A DNA stretch of 64,000 bases from Cellvibrionaceae bacterium (GTDB taxonomy: Bacteria; Pseudomonadota; Gammaproteobacteria; Pseudomonadales; Cellvibrionaceae), in the NCBI GenBank assembly GCA_021151825.1, contig JAGKWQ010000010.1:124001-188000 (forward strand), read 5' to 3'. Made by a program: the position numbers and the translations under genes. A model generated the notes under the pieces. It worked only from the letters and a program-made list of their open reading frames with translations, ran no database searches and was not told the DNA's origin. Positions within the stretch are counted from its first letter, which is position 1. Each line of letters begins with the position of its first letter. Below are positions 7,792 through 17,441 of this stretch, piece by piece.

Positions 7792-9156
7792 ATGTACAAG
7801 CGTTTGCTGGCCGGCCTCTTCCTTTGGCTCTGTAGCCTTACCGTTTCGGCAATTACCCTTTCCGGGCTTATCAACTCCCACGATCCGGGCACTATTACCA
7901 AAGATGGCAATACCTATTTCCATTTCACCACGGGAACGGGGATCTGGTATTCCACATCCACTAACCTGACGACCTGGACTGGTGGCCCAAGCCCGGTGTT
8001 CAGCGCCTATCCCTCCTGGATTTACAACAAAATACCGAGCTTCGGTGGTTCATTTTGGGCGCCCGATATCATTCATATGAATGGCTATTTCTATCTCTAT
8101 TACTCGGTATCGACGTTTGGTTCTTCGAATTCAGCGATTGGTGTTGCGCGCTCGGAGTCGCTCACATCTCCCGGTTGGCAGGATTTGGGAATCGTGGTGG
8201 AGTCCTATGGCGGCAGTGCGGAAATCAATGCGATTGATCCCGCGCTTTATCGCGATCACGACGGTAAAGTGTATATGAGCTATGGCTCATTTTTTGGTGG
8301 CATTGGCCTGGCGGAAATTAATCAATCCACCGGTAAATTAAATGGCAGTGTGACCAAAATTTACGGTGGTAATCACGCCGATATCGAAGCGCCTTACATT
8401 ACGCGTAATGGCGATTACTATTATTTATTTATCAATCGCGGCGCTTGCTGTAATGGAGCGAGCAGCACTTACTACGTGCAAGTTGCGCGCTCCACATCGG
8501 TTTATGGCCCTTACACTGATGTGCGCACATTGCTGCCTAATACCGATGGTAAATACAAAGGTCCTGGTCACATTGGGCTGTTGAAGCAAGACGGTTGTAA
8601 TTATGTTTCCACGCATTACTACGACTTGAATGATAACGGCGCAGCCAAACTCGATATTTTAAAAATGACCTACAGCAATGGCTGGCCAACATTAACGCGT
8701 AGTTTTTCAGTCGCGAGTTGTGGTGGTGTGAGTGATGGCTTGTACCGCATTACGGCGCGTCATAGCGGTAAAGATTTATTGCCTGCAGCGAAATCCAGTG
8801 CAAATGGCGCATTGGTCCAGCAAGAAACCTGGAACTCCTATCGTGCACAACAATGGTATGTGATTAATCAGGGCACCGGTTATTACAGCTTGATTAACGC
8901 CGCGAGTTTGAAAAGTCTGGACGTATACAACAACTCTACGGCAGCGGGCGCGAATATCGCGCAGTGGGATTATTGGGGCGGTGCAGGGCAAAAATGGAGC
9001 CTGACCAGCAGCAGTGGTTATTACACCATTAAATCGCAACTGAGCAATTTGCCGCTGGATGTATTGAATTTAAGTACCGCAAATGGTGCGCAAATTATTC
9101 AATGGAATGCGACAGGCGCCACTAACCAACAATTCAGCTTAACGCGCTTGAAGTAA
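7792..9156 (+). CDS. Secreted GH43 endo-arabinanase with C-terminal ricin-type (CBM13-like) domain
   Basis: A 454-residue exported enzyme. The signal peptide is MYKRLLAGLFLWLCSLTVSA. The five-bladed beta-propeller catalytic domain (about 22-310) carries the GH43 triad: Asp31 in SHDPGT (general base), Asp149 in NAIDPAL (pKa modulator) and Glu199 in ADIEAPYI (general acid). SFWAPDI and the overall pattern fit arabinan endo-1,5-alpha-L-arabinosidases. Residues 315-454 form a ricin-B-like trefoil with repeated QQW and QKW motifs, likely sugar-binding. The in-frame GTG at 7783 falls inside the ribosome-binding site, so ATG 7792 is the start. The neighbouring GH97, GH43 and GH2 genes point to pectic arabinan or arabinogalactan side chains. 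Confidence 0.9.
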   Translation: MYKRLLAGLFLWLCSLTVSAITLSGLINSHDPGTITKDGNTYFHFTTGTGIWYSTSTNLTTWTGGPSPVFSAYPSWIYNKIPSFGGSFWAPDIIHMNGYFYLYYSVSTFGSSNSAIGVARSESLTSPGWQDLGIVVESYGGSAEINAIDPALYRDHDGKVYMSYGSFFGGIGLAEINQSTGKLNGSVTKIYGGNHADIEAPYITRNGDYYYLFINRGACCNGASSTYYVQVARSTSVYGPYTDVRTLLPNTDGKYKGPGHIGLLKQDGCNYVSTHYYDLNDNGAAKLDILKMTYSNGWPTLTRSFSVASCGGVSDGLYRITARHSGKDLLPAAKSSANGALVQQETWNSYRAQQWYVINQGTGYYSLINAASLKSLDVYNNSTAAGANIAQWDYWGGAGQKWSLTSSSGYYTIKSQLSNLPLDVLNLSTANGAQIIQWNATGATNQQFSLTRLK

Positions 9157-9171
9157 TTATTTTCAAGTATC

Positions 9172-9210
9172 AAAAACTGCAGCGCAATTATTTTGTGCTG
9201 CAGTTTTTTC
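9172..9210 (+). terminator. Terminator between the arabinanase and GH97 genes
   Basis: AAAAACTGCAGC and GCTGCAGTTTTTT form a strong hairpin with a T-run. It ends only 28 bases before the GH97 start. GH97 expression therefore depends on read-through or on a promoter inside the arabinanase gene. Confidence 0.8.
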
Positions 9211-9237
9211 TCAGAAGTAGAACAATGCGAGGTAAGA

Positions 9238-11214
9238 ATGAAAGTAATAGGCAAGTTTTTGGTTAATATCGCTGTGATTATCGCAATAGCGATGTGTGTT
9301 GTGGGGTGTAGTAAAAAAACACCGGAAGCACTTTCCAGTCCTGATAAACAAATCAGTGTAAAAGTATTTGTGACTGACCAGCATACACTTGCCTATCGTA
9401 TTGAACGTGCCGGGCAACCGGTAATTCTCGAATCTGCATTGGGCCTGCAATTAACAGAAGCTGATTTTACCCAGGGTGTAAAAGTTGATGCGCATTCACC
9501 GGTTACTCCGGTGAGCGATAATTATCAACTGCACGTGGGTAAAAAAAGCAGCATCACCTACACGGCCAATGAACAGACATTTTCTATTAGCAATGAGCAA
9601 CAACAAAAACTGACGTTGATATTTCGCGTTTCCAATGATGGTGTTGCCTTTCGTTATTCGGTGACGGATTCCACAATCACCGCTAAACAATTTGCTAAAG
9701 AAATTACTGCTTTTAATGTGGCGCCATCGGCAAAAGCCTGGTTGCAACCTATGTCAGTAGCGCAGACTGGTTGGAGCAATACTAATCCTTCTTACGAAGA
9801 ACATTATCAAATTAATGTACCTGTTGGCACTGAAGCAACTCTCGGACAAGGTTGGGTTTTTCCTGTGTTATTTAACCTTGGTGAAAACGCACAAACCAAT
9901 CAATGGGTTGTCATTTCAGAAACAGCGATGGATGGCAGCTGGCATGGCTCCCATTTGCAATTAGGTTCAACGGCCGGCCAATATACCTTGGCACCACCGC
10001 AAAACGCGGAAGTATTTATTTCAGCCATGGGTGAAAAAGGTGCGTTGCTGGCGAATGGGAACGATGCATTACTATCACCCTGGCGAATTATTGCATTAGG
10101 TTCGTTAGCGCAAGTGATGGAGTCCACCCTGGGAACTGATCTCGCTGCACCGGCAATCCCTATGGAAAAAGATTTTATCAAGCCCGGTCATAGCTCCTGG
10201 AGTTGGGTAATTTTAAAAGATGATTTCACTACCTTTGATGTACAGAAAAAATTTATTGATTACGCTGCCGATATGCATTGGGATTACACGTTAATCGATG
10301 CTGATTGGGATAAAAAAATTGGATATGAAAAATTAAAGGAATTAGTGGATTATGCCGCGCAAAAAAATGTCGGAATTCTGGTCTGGTACAACTCTTCCGG
10401 GGATTGGAATACTTCTCCCTATAGCCCTAAAAGCCAATTGTTAACTCAAAAACAGCGCGAAGCAGAACTTTCCCGTTTGCATGGCCTTGGTGTGAAAGGT
10501 ATAAAAATCGATTTCTTTGGCGGTGATGGCCGATCATTTATGGCGTATTACATCGATATTTTAAAAGATGCTGCTGCGCATAAATTGCTAGTGAATTTTC
10601 ACGGCGCTACTTTGCCGCGCGGCTGGCAACGTACATTTCCAAATTTAATGACCATGGAATCAATCAAGGGTTTTGAATTCACAACCTTTACTCAGGCTGA
10701 TCAGGATCCGGTTGCGCAACATGTAGCTACCGCATTGTTTGCGCGCAATATTTTTGATCCTATGGATTTCACACCTATGGTTTTCGGTGATATCCCCAAT
10801 ATTAAACGTGTTACCGAAAACTCGTTTGAGTTGGCGGAGTCGGTACTGATGATTTCCGGCATCCAACACTTTGCAGAAATTCCCGAAGGTATGGCAACTG
10901 TTCCCGATTATGTAAAAGACTTTTTACGCGAATTGCCACGCGAATGGGATGATGTGAAATTTATTGATGGCTACCCCGGAAAATTTGCAGTGCTTGCACG
11001 CAAGGCGGGTGATGCTTGGTATGTCGCTGGCATCAATGCTGAAAAAGAAAGTAAAACCCTGACGCTGGATTTACATTTTGTCGGCGATAAAAAAGGTTAT
11101 GTCATTGCCAGTGGCGAAACTGAAAGAAGTTTCGTACAGCAGGAAATAAATAGCAAAACACCGCAAACAATTACCCTGCGACCCAATGCCGGTTTTGTGA
11201 TGGTGTTGAAATAA
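9238..11214 (+). CDS. GH97 glycoside hydrolase lipoprotein
   Basis: A 658-residue GH97-family enzyme with an N-terminal lipobox (CVVGC), so it is a membrane-anchored periplasmic protein. The N-terminal beta-sandwich (about 30-270) is followed by the (beta/alpha)8 barrel, which contains PGHSSWSWV, DYTLIDADWD, ILVWYN and VKGIKIDFFGGDG, then a C-terminal beta domain. GH97 includes inverting alpha-glucosidases and retaining alpha-galactosidases. Asp425 in KIDFFGGD sits where retaining members have their nucleophile, so a galactose- or L-arabinopyranose-type alpha/beta linkage is more likely than alpha-glucose. That specificity is an inference. GAGGTAAG precedes ATG 9238. Neighbours suggest work on pectic side chains. 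Confidence 0.88.
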   Translation: MKVIGKFLVNIAVIIAIAMCVVGCSKKTPEALSSPDKQISVKVFVTDQHTLAYRIERAGQPVILESALGLQLTEADFTQGVKVDAHSPVTPVSDNYQLHVGKKSSITYTANEQTFSISNEQQQKLTLIFRVSNDGVAFRYSVTDSTITAKQFAKEITAFNVAPSAKAWLQPMSVAQTGWSNTNPSYEEHYQINVPVGTEATLGQGWVFPVLFNLGENAQTNQWVVISETAMDGSWHGSHLQLGSTAGQYTLAPPQNAEVFISAMGEKGALLANGNDALLSPWRIIALGSLAQVMESTLGTDLAAPAIPMEKDFIKPGHSSWSWVILKDDFTTFDVQKKFIDYAADMHWDYTLIDADWDKKIGYEKLKELVDYAAQKNVGILVWYNSSGDWNTSPYSPKSQLLTQKQREAELSRLHGLGVKGIKIDFFGGDGRSFMAYYIDILKDAAAHKLLVNFHGATLPRGWQRTFPNLMTMESIKGFEFTTFTQADQDPVAQHVATALFARNIFDPMDFTPMVFGDIPNIKRVTENSFELAESVLMISGIQHFAEIPEGMATVPDYVKDFLRELPREWDDVKFIDGYPGKFAVLARKAGDAWYVAGINAEKESKTLTLDLHFVGDKKGYVIASGETERSFVQQEINSKTPQTITLRPNAGFVMVLK

Positions 11215-11221
11215 AGATAGA

Positions 11222-11345
11222 TGTAGGTTGCTGGTGAGCTTGCGAACCGCAACATTCGTAATCGAAATAAATGTTGGCCATGTTGCACGTACATGATCAT
11301 ATTGCGGTTCGCAAGCTCAGCCTGTGCGGCCCGCAGCAACCTACA
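11222..11345. repeat. Inverted-repeat (REPIN-like) element, copy 1
   Basis: The left arm (11222-11256) begins TGTAGGTTGCTGGTGAGC and ends AACCGCAACATT. The right arm (11299-11345) is its reverse complement except for about 14 extra bases after GCAAGCTCA. The arms enclose 42 bases. Two related copies lie at 22648-22786 and 25900-26033; there the inner segment reads GAGGAACGAACC instead of GAGCTTGCGAACC. The element lies 8 bases after the GH97 stop and 33 bases before the next GH43 start. Confidence 0.85.
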
Positions 11346-11378
11346 CAGAATGATGTATATAGTGAGAGATATATTTAA

Positions 11379-13331
11379 ATGAAAAAATTATTAACCAGCC
11401 TTTTATTGCCGATTTTTTTGTTAAGTTGTGCAACCACGGAATCCGGTAAAGAAACTGCGCCAGCTAAAGATGCTGTGGCGCTCGCTGCGCAAGCAGATGT
11501 AAATACCTTTACCAATCCTATTTATCCCAATGGCGCAGATCCATGGCTGGAATATTTTGAAGGTAATTATTATTTAACGACTACGACCTGGACATCGCAA
11601 TTGGTAATGCGCAAATCGCCCACACTGGCTGGTTTGGCAACAGCAACGCCAATTCATATTTGGTCTGAAAGTGAATTGGAGCGGTGCTGTAATTTCTGGG
11701 CATTTGAATTTCATCGGTTGAAAACCGAAAAAGGTTATCGCTGGTATGTGATGTACACATCGGGTATAGCAGAAAATTATGATCGCCAGCATTTAAGTAT
11801 TATCGAAAGCCAGGGCGATGATCCATTGGGGCCTTACACGTACAAAGGCTCACCCATGCCGGACACCTGGAATATCGATGGTAACTATCTCGAATACAAT
11901 GGCCAACTTTATTTATTGTGGTCTGAATGGGTGAAAGACGAGCAGTCAATCTTCATCGCTAAAATGAAAAATCCCTGGACGATCACTGGTGAGAAAGTAT
12001 TAATTTCCAAGCCGGATTATGAATGGGAAAAATCCGGCATGAAAGTGAATGAAGGGCCAGAAATTTTAAAACGCAATGGCAGAACCTTTATGATTTATTC
12101 CGCGAGTTTCTGCAACACGCCGGATTATAAATTAGGCTTGATTGAATTAACCGGCGATCCATTAAAGCCCGAATCCTGGAAAAAATCTGCTGAACCGGTA
12201 TTTAGTAAAGCCAATGGTGTTTATGGCCCTGGCCACAATGGATTTTTCAAATCGCCGGATGGCACTGAGGATTGGTTGATCTACCACGGCAATGCCAGTG
12301 AAAAAGAAGGTTGCAGTTCTACCCGTTCATTGCGCGCGCAAAAATTTACTTGGAATGCAGATGGCACTCCACATTTTGGTGAACCAGTTGAAGCAGGAAA
12401 ACCAGTAATTTCTCCCGCTGGTGAAAATGGTCCGTTGGTCACCAAAGTACAAGGCACACAAGTGCAGCTGGTGAGTAAAGCGAACCAACAGTGTGTGGCG
12501 TTTGATGCGAATGGAAAAATTGCCTTGGCAGATTGCCATAATGAATCTGCGAGTAATTGGGTGTTGGATTACACCACTAATGGTAATTATCGTTTAGTGA
12601 ATAAAGATGGAAAATTTTTAGGCCAAGGCATTGATAGGAAGGACATTAATAAAGAAGGCAGCGAGCAATGCAAAGCCGGAAGCTCCAGTGATTTAAATAT
12701 TGCCCCCTGGCACAACCAACTGTGCCAGCAATGGCAATTGGTATCGTATAACCAGGGTTGGTTAAGCTTGATCAATGCGCAGACTAAACAACCAATCCAG
12801 TTTTCAAATTGCACTGAGCCGGTGCCGGCTACCGAGAAAAAATCAGTAGAAGATGTACCGCAATTTATTGAACAAAAACCGGCATGCGCGTTATGGCGCA
12901 TTCAACCGCTGCAAGAGGTTGCTATCACCAGCGTACAAAGTGGTAAAGCCATTAGCTTCGCTGGAAAAAATAAAGCGGGTGCAAATATCGAGCAGGACGA
13001 GTGGAAAAACCAGGCAAGCCAGCGTTGGATCTTTGTGCATACTGAAAACGGTTTTTATCACATTCAATCTGCAGCGAATGAAAAACTGTGCTTGAGTGTG
13101 GCTAATAAATCCATCGTCCCCGGCGCTAATATCGAGTTGGTGGCCTGTGGCGATAACCAGACGCAATGGCAAGTAGATTTCCTTGCAGACGGCACGGTGA
13201 AACTGGTAAATCGCAAAAGCAATCTGGTTGTTGATCTGGCGCATTGTGGTGTGGCAAACCACACCAACTTTGCACAGGGGCAATGGTTGAATTCCAACTG
13301 CCAGCGTTTCCAGATAAAACCGATCCAGTAA
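11379..13331 (+). CDS. GH43 alpha-L-arabinofuranosidase-like lipoprotein with ricin-type domains
   Basis: A 650-residue lipoprotein (lipobox LLSC, Cys17). The catalytic five-bladed propeller (about 45-350) shows the GH43 acidic residues: Asp54 in GADPW, Asp167 in WNIDGN and Glu225 in NEGPEI. The CCNFWAFEF segment and the general layout resemble exo-acting GH43 arabinofuranosidases rather than endo-arabinanases. From residue 360 to the end come two ricin-B-like stretches with repeated QW pairs (CQQW, SQRW, TQWQ), probably carbohydrate-binding. The gene follows the GH97 gene after a repeat element; it may share its transcript or have its own promoter at 11346-11378. Exact linkage specificity is not certain. 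Confidence 0.85.
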   Translation: MKKLLTSLLLPIFLLSCATTESGKETAPAKDAVALAAQADVNTFTNPIYPNGADPWLEYFEGNYYLTTTTWTSQLVMRKSPTLAGLATATPIHIWSESELERCCNFWAFEFHRLKTEKGYRWYVMYTSGIAENYDRQHLSIIESQGDDPLGPYTYKGSPMPDTWNIDGNYLEYNGQLYLLWSEWVKDEQSIFIAKMKNPWTITGEKVLISKPDYEWEKSGMKVNEGPEILKRNGRTFMIYSASFCNTPDYKLGLIELTGDPLKPESWKKSAEPVFSKANGVYGPGHNGFFKSPDGTEDWLIYHGNASEKEGCSSTRSLRAQKFTWNADGTPHFGEPVEAGKPVISPAGENGPLVTKVQGTQVQLVSKANQQCVAFDANGKIALADCHNESASNWVLDYTTNGNYRLVNKDGKFLGQGIDRKDINKEGSEQCKAGSSSDLNIAPWHNQLCQQWQLVSYNQGWLSLINAQTKQPIQFSNCTEPVPATEKKSVEDVPQFIEQKPACALWRIQPLQEVAITSVQSGKAISFAGKNKAGANIEQDEWKNQASQRWIFVHTENGFYHIQSAANEKLCLSVANKSIVPGANIELVACGDNQTQWQVDFLADGTVKLVNRKSNLVVDLAHCGVANHTNFAQGQWLNSNCQRFQIKPIQ

Positions 13332-13404
13332 TTATCGCTTATCGCTCCCATGTTTAAATGGGAGCAGATATTTTCCTGGGCACAATAATTTTGCAGACAC
13401 AAAT

Positions 13405-13433
13405 AAAAACGGCAGCCAACTGGCTGCCGTTTT
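13405..13433. terminator. Bidirectional terminator
   Basis: AAAAACGGCAGCC and GGCTGCCGTTTT pair around AACT between the convergent GH43 and FadR-type genes. A second, weaker hairpin (GCTCCCAT/ATGGGAGC) lies at 13344-13365. Confidence 0.85.
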
Positions 13434-13457
13434 CCATTCATTAACACATGTCGAAAA

Positions 13458-14177
13458 CTATTTGCCCGCTGCAATTGCCTCTTCAATAAAATTTAACGCT
13501 TCATCGATTAATGCCAACATTGCCTGGCGTGCGCGCTCAGGGTTGCGGTTTTTAATTGCGTTGAATACTTTAGAGTGATCTTCTACCACACCTTCGTGGT
13601 TGCCTTTGATGGGATTGGTGTGGCTGATACTGACGCGCAGTGCGGTGGAAATAAAATCGCGCAGACGGATATAGAAACGGTTGTTACTCGCGTACAAGAT
13701 GCTGACGTGGAAGGCGATATCTGCTTCCAGGTCTTCTTTACTATTCCCTTCTGCTTTGCGCATGCCTTCGAGTGCACTTTCAATGGCATCCAGTTTGGTT
13801 TGATCTGCATAGCGCGCAGCGAGTGCAGCGGCTTCAGGTTCAATGGCAATACGCACTTGCAAAAATTCTTTCAGCACATGCAGTGATGGTTTGCTTTCCA
13901 ATACCCAGCGCAATAAATCCGGATCAAAAATATTCCACTGATCTTCCGGTTGGATGCGGATGCCCTGGCGAGGTTTGCTGGTAATCAGGCCTTTGGCCGA
14001 TAACATTTTTACTGCTTCGCGGACAGCGCTACGGCTTACGCCGAATTTATCACACAGTTCTGCTTCTGTTGGCAGGCTGTCATCAATAAATTCACCACAG
14101 ATAATGGTGCGTCCCAGTTCCTGTACCATGCGTTGTGAAAGATTGAAGTTGCGATCGAGAATTGCCATCGTTGTCAT
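13458..14177 (-). CDS. GntR family, FadR/FCD-subfamily transcriptional regulator
   Basis: A 239-residue regulator. The N-terminal winged helix (about 10-75) reads LPTEAELCDKFGVSRSAVREAVKMLSAKGL in pieces typical of GntR proteins. The C-terminal all-helical FCD domain (about 95-225) holds the metal- and ligand-binding acidic/histidine set (DIAFHVSIL, DHSKVFNAI). Relatives respond to sugar acids such as galactonate or uronates, or to other carboxylates. It faces the GH43/GH97 genes and is divergent from nothing, so self-regulation plus control of the pectic locus is plausible but inferred. MTTMAIL has two possible starts nine bases apart; the longer is given. Confidence 0.88.
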   Translation of the reverse strand: MTTMAILDRNFNLSQRMVQELGRTIICGEFIDDSLPTEAELCDKFGVSRSAVREAVKMLSAKGLITSKPRQGIRIQPEDQWNIFDPDLLRWVLESKPSLHVLKEFLQVRIAIEPEAAALAARYADQTKLDAIESALEGMRKAEGNSKEDLEADIAFHVSILYASNNRFYIRLRDFISTALRVSISHTNPIKGNHEGVVEDHSKVFNAIKNRNPERARQAMLALIDEALNFIEEAIAAGK

Positions 14178-14274
14178 TGCTCTAGGAGACCGAATTTATG
14201 GCAGCAGATTAACGATTTATTGTTAATAATACAATCTGAGAATTGAACAGAAATTGTCCGCTGTGCGTGCGCTT

Positions 14275-17085
14275 TTAAACCAGTCGATGCAGCGTTGTCC
14301 ACGCGGGAGCAGGCTTCCAGGTCGCGGCCCAATTGGGCAAATCAGCAGCGGGCATCGGTCGTGCAATGCCATAACCCTGCGCTAGTTCGCAACCAAGGGG
14401 AATTAATAATTCGCCGTGGGCAATAGTTTCAACGCCTTCTGCGATGACCTGACGATGGAATGCATTCGCTAAACCGATTACACCTTTGACGATAGCGAGG
14501 TCATCGGCGTCCTCCAGCATATCGCGCACAAACGTCTGGTCGATTTTTAATAATTCGGCGGGTAAACGTTTTAAATACGTGAGTGATGAGTAGCCGGTAC
14601 CGAAATCATCGACTGCGAAACTGACTCCCAGATTGCGACAGCGCCGCATAATATCGGCAACTTCAGCGATATCTTCCAACGCGCTGGTCTCTACGATTTC
14701 CAATTGCAAATAGGCCGGCGGTACTTGCGGATGCGCGGCTAATTGCGCGGCCAGTTGTGTTACAAATTCACTGCGTTGCAATTGTAATGCGCCAATATTC
14801 ACACTGACTGGAATTAAAACTCCAAGCGTTTGCCAATGCGCAATTTGCGCTAATGCCTCATTGATAACCCAATCGCCCAACTCAATGCTGAGTGGATGGT
14901 CTTCAATAACGGGCAAAAATAATGCAGGCGATAATAATCCCCGTTCCGGGTGCTGCCAGCGCACCAATGCCTCAGCACCAATAATCGCTCCGGTACGCAT
15001 ATTGACTTTGGGTTGGTAATACAACACAAATTCTTTTTGGTCCAACGCAATGCGAATGTGCTCGATCGTTTCGCGCTGGGTTTTCACCGCGATATCTTTC
15101 GCTACATCAAATAAATGATAACAATTTTTGCCCGCTTGTTTGGCGATATACATGGCTTGGTCAGCGTGCCGCAAGAGTTGATCGGCATCAACAGGGTCTT
15201 GCGGATAACGCGTTGCCCCAATGCTGGCGGACACGCGTAATAAATGTTGGTTTAAGGTAACGGGTTCGGCGGCCACATTTAACAAGCGCAGGAGTACAGC
15301 TTCGTAATCATCGGGTTGTTCAAGGTCTACCATCACTACCACAAACTCATCGCCACCAATACGCGCGAGCGTATCGCCTTCACGTAATACTTCTTTTAAC
15401 CGATGAGAAATGTTTACTAATAATTGATCACCGGTATCGTGACCGTGTTGATCGTTTACCGCTTTAAAGCCATCGAGATCCAAATAAAGTACGGCTAATG
15501 AGTGGCCACTGCGATGGCTACGTGCCATGGCTTGTTTCAGGCGATCAGCAAGTAAAACGCGATTAGGCAAGCCGGTGAGTGCATCGTAATGTGCAATATA
15601 TTCCAGCTGGCGTTGGTGCTCTTTGAGCGGAGTAATATCGGTAAACAAATTGACATAATTTTGGGTAACGCCGTGAATATCTTGTACCGCGCTGATGGTC
15701 ATCATCGCTGCATAAAGCTCGCCATTTTTGCGGCGGTTCCAGATTTCACCATACCAGTTACCATTATCCAACAGGTTGTGCCACAGCGATGAAAAAAACT
15801 CCTTATCATGCAATCCGGATTGTAACAGGCGTGGATTTTTCCCCATCACTTCCTCGCGGCTGTAACCCGTGATATCGGCAAATACCTGGTTGGCCTCAAT
15901 GATGTTGCCTTGCGTATCCGTAATTAAAATCCCTTCACGCGCATGTGTAAAAACACTTGCGGCCATTTGCAACCGCGACTCGGCATTGCTTTGTTCAATC
16001 GCAAGTGAAGTCAAACGCGCTTCACTTTCAATTAAATTGATTTCGTAATCATCGGGATTACGGGATTCTTTAATGTACAGCGCAAACGTTCCCAATACAT
16101 GGCCCTGCGCGGAAAAAACCGGTTGCGACCAGCATGCATAAATACCTGCTTCGCGCGCGAGATCGCTAAACGCCATGGTCCACGGGTGGCTGTGTACGTC
16201 GGGAATAATTACGCGGTGACGAAAAAACGCAGCGCTGCCGCATACGCCCATGCCTGCCCCTATGGGTAAACAATCAATTGCTTTGAGAAAAAAATCCGGC
16301 AAGCTATGTGCGGCACCACTGTGCAAGTGTTGGCCGTCGCTATCGATCAACATAATGCTGCACATACAATCGGGTAATAATTTTTCAACATCGCTGGCAA
16401 TTGTGCGCAGGATTTCCGGTAGCGTTACTTTAGCGATAAGCATTTCCAGAATACGGTTATGATGCTGGTGGCGCCGCTCGGCTTGTTTGCGCTCGGTAAT
16501 ATCCTGATAGATACCGGTAAGGCGTACCAATTTCCCGTTTTCAAAATGCGATGTGCAGGTCGTCCGTACATCAATTTTTCGACCTTTGAACGTGTATTTT
16601 TCCAATTCGATATCAAACACTTCACCGGTTTCGATTGCGCGGCTTATTGCTGCTGTAATACGTTCACGCGACCCGGGTAAGTAAAGGGAGAAACCTTCAT
16701 CCAGTGTGGGAGTGTATTCTTGCGGTGTGGTGTCATGAATCCGAAATGTTTCTGCCGTCCAATAAATTGTTCGGGTGGGCACATGCATTTCTACGCCGCC
16801 TACTTTAGCGATACTTTGTGACGCATCAAGAATACGTGCAGTAATGCGCAGATCGTCCAGTTGTTTGCGTTCTACGCTAATGAGGTCGGCCAGTTTTTTT
16901 TCCAGGGCTTGCAATTCATTGCGCTGGATTTCAATGGCCAATTTATAAATTTGTAATTCCCGCTCCAGCAATTGTTGTGGTGTTGCGTCAACGAGTGCTT
17001 TTGCTGCACGGGGCAATCGCTGTTGCCATTCGGCCAGCGCGCGCGCGTAAAGATCAGTTTGGTCGAGTGAGGGTTCAGCGGTCAT
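14275..17085 (-). CDS. PAS-GAF-PAS-GGDEF-EAL cyclic-di-GMP signalling protein
   Basis: A cytoplasmic sensor of about 936 residues. After a coiled-coil-like segment (about 30-85) come a PAS domain (about 90-210, YWTAETFRIHDTTPQEYTP), a GAF domain (about 225-375), a second PAS (about 380-500, ITGYSREEVMGKNPRLLQSG), a GGDEF domain with intact GGDEF at 577-581, and an EAL domain with EAL at 705-707 followed by VRWQHP. Both catalytic signatures look intact, so it may make and break c-di-GMP. There is no transmembrane segment. The longer readings begin with TTG or with a Cys-rich stretch lacking a ribosome-binding site, so ATG 17085 is preferred with moderate certainty. Confidence 0.9.
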   Translation of the reverse strand: MTAEPSLDQTDLYARALAEWQQRLPRAAKALVDATPQQLLERELQIYKLAIEIQRNELQALEKKLADLISVERKQLDDLRITARILDASQSIAKVGGVEMHVPTRTIYWTAETFRIHDTTPQEYTPTLDEGFSLYLPGSRERITAAISRAIETGEVFDIELEKYTFKGRKIDVRTTCTSHFENGKLVRLTGIYQDITERKQAERRHQHHNRILEMLIAKVTLPEILRTIASDVEKLLPDCMCSIMLIDSDGQHLHSGAAHSLPDFFLKAIDCLPIGAGMGVCGSAAFFRHRVIIPDVHSHPWTMAFSDLAREAGIYACWSQPVFSAQGHVLGTFALYIKESRNPDDYEINLIESEARLTSLAIEQSNAESRLQMAASVFTHAREGILITDTQGNIIEANQVFADITGYSREEVMGKNPRLLQSGLHDKEFFSSLWHNLLDNGNWYGEIWNRRKNGELYAAMMTISAVQDIHGVTQNYVNLFTDITPLKEHQRQLEYIAHYDALTGLPNRVLLADRLKQAMARSHRSGHSLAVLYLDLDGFKAVNDQHGHDTGDQLLVNISHRLKEVLREGDTLARIGGDEFVVVMVDLEQPDDYEAVLLRLLNVAAEPVTLNQHLLRVSASIGATRYPQDPVDADQLLRHADQAMYIAKQAGKNCYHLFDVAKDIAVKTQRETIEHIRIALDQKEFVLYYQPKVNMRTGAIIGAEALVRWQHPERGLLSPALFLPVIEDHPLSIELGDWVINEALAQIAHWQTLGVLIPVSVNIGALQLQRSEFVTQLAAQLAAHPQVPPAYLQLEIVETSALEDIAEVADIMRRCRNLGVSFAVDDFGTGYSSLTYLKRLPAELLKIDQTFVRDMLEDADDLAIVKGVIGLANAFHRQVIAEGVETIAHGELLIPLGCELAQGYGIARPMPAADLPNWAATWKPAPAWTTLHRLV

Positions 17086-17441
17086 TTGGGTTACTAATCC
17101 TTCGGCTAAAACTCCTTGGGGCAGAATACCCTGAGGCGTTGAGGTCGCTGATAAAATATAGCAGTGGCAATCAGGCATGTCGAAGCATGACGTTATTATT
17201 TTAATTAGTGCTGTATTTAATAGAACCAAAGGATTGGGTGGCGAAATAATTGTGCAGAAATGGCTATGATGGGAAATTTTTAGGGTGAAGATATGCGAAA
17301 AAATTTATTTTAATCGCTTATCGCGAAGGTATTGTCGCCTCTGTCATTGTGATCCATTACGGCGCATTAATTTTCGCTGGCGCACCAAGATGCAAATAGA
17401 GAAATCTTGCATCCTGATGCGATTGTTCAATGACTAGCGAA

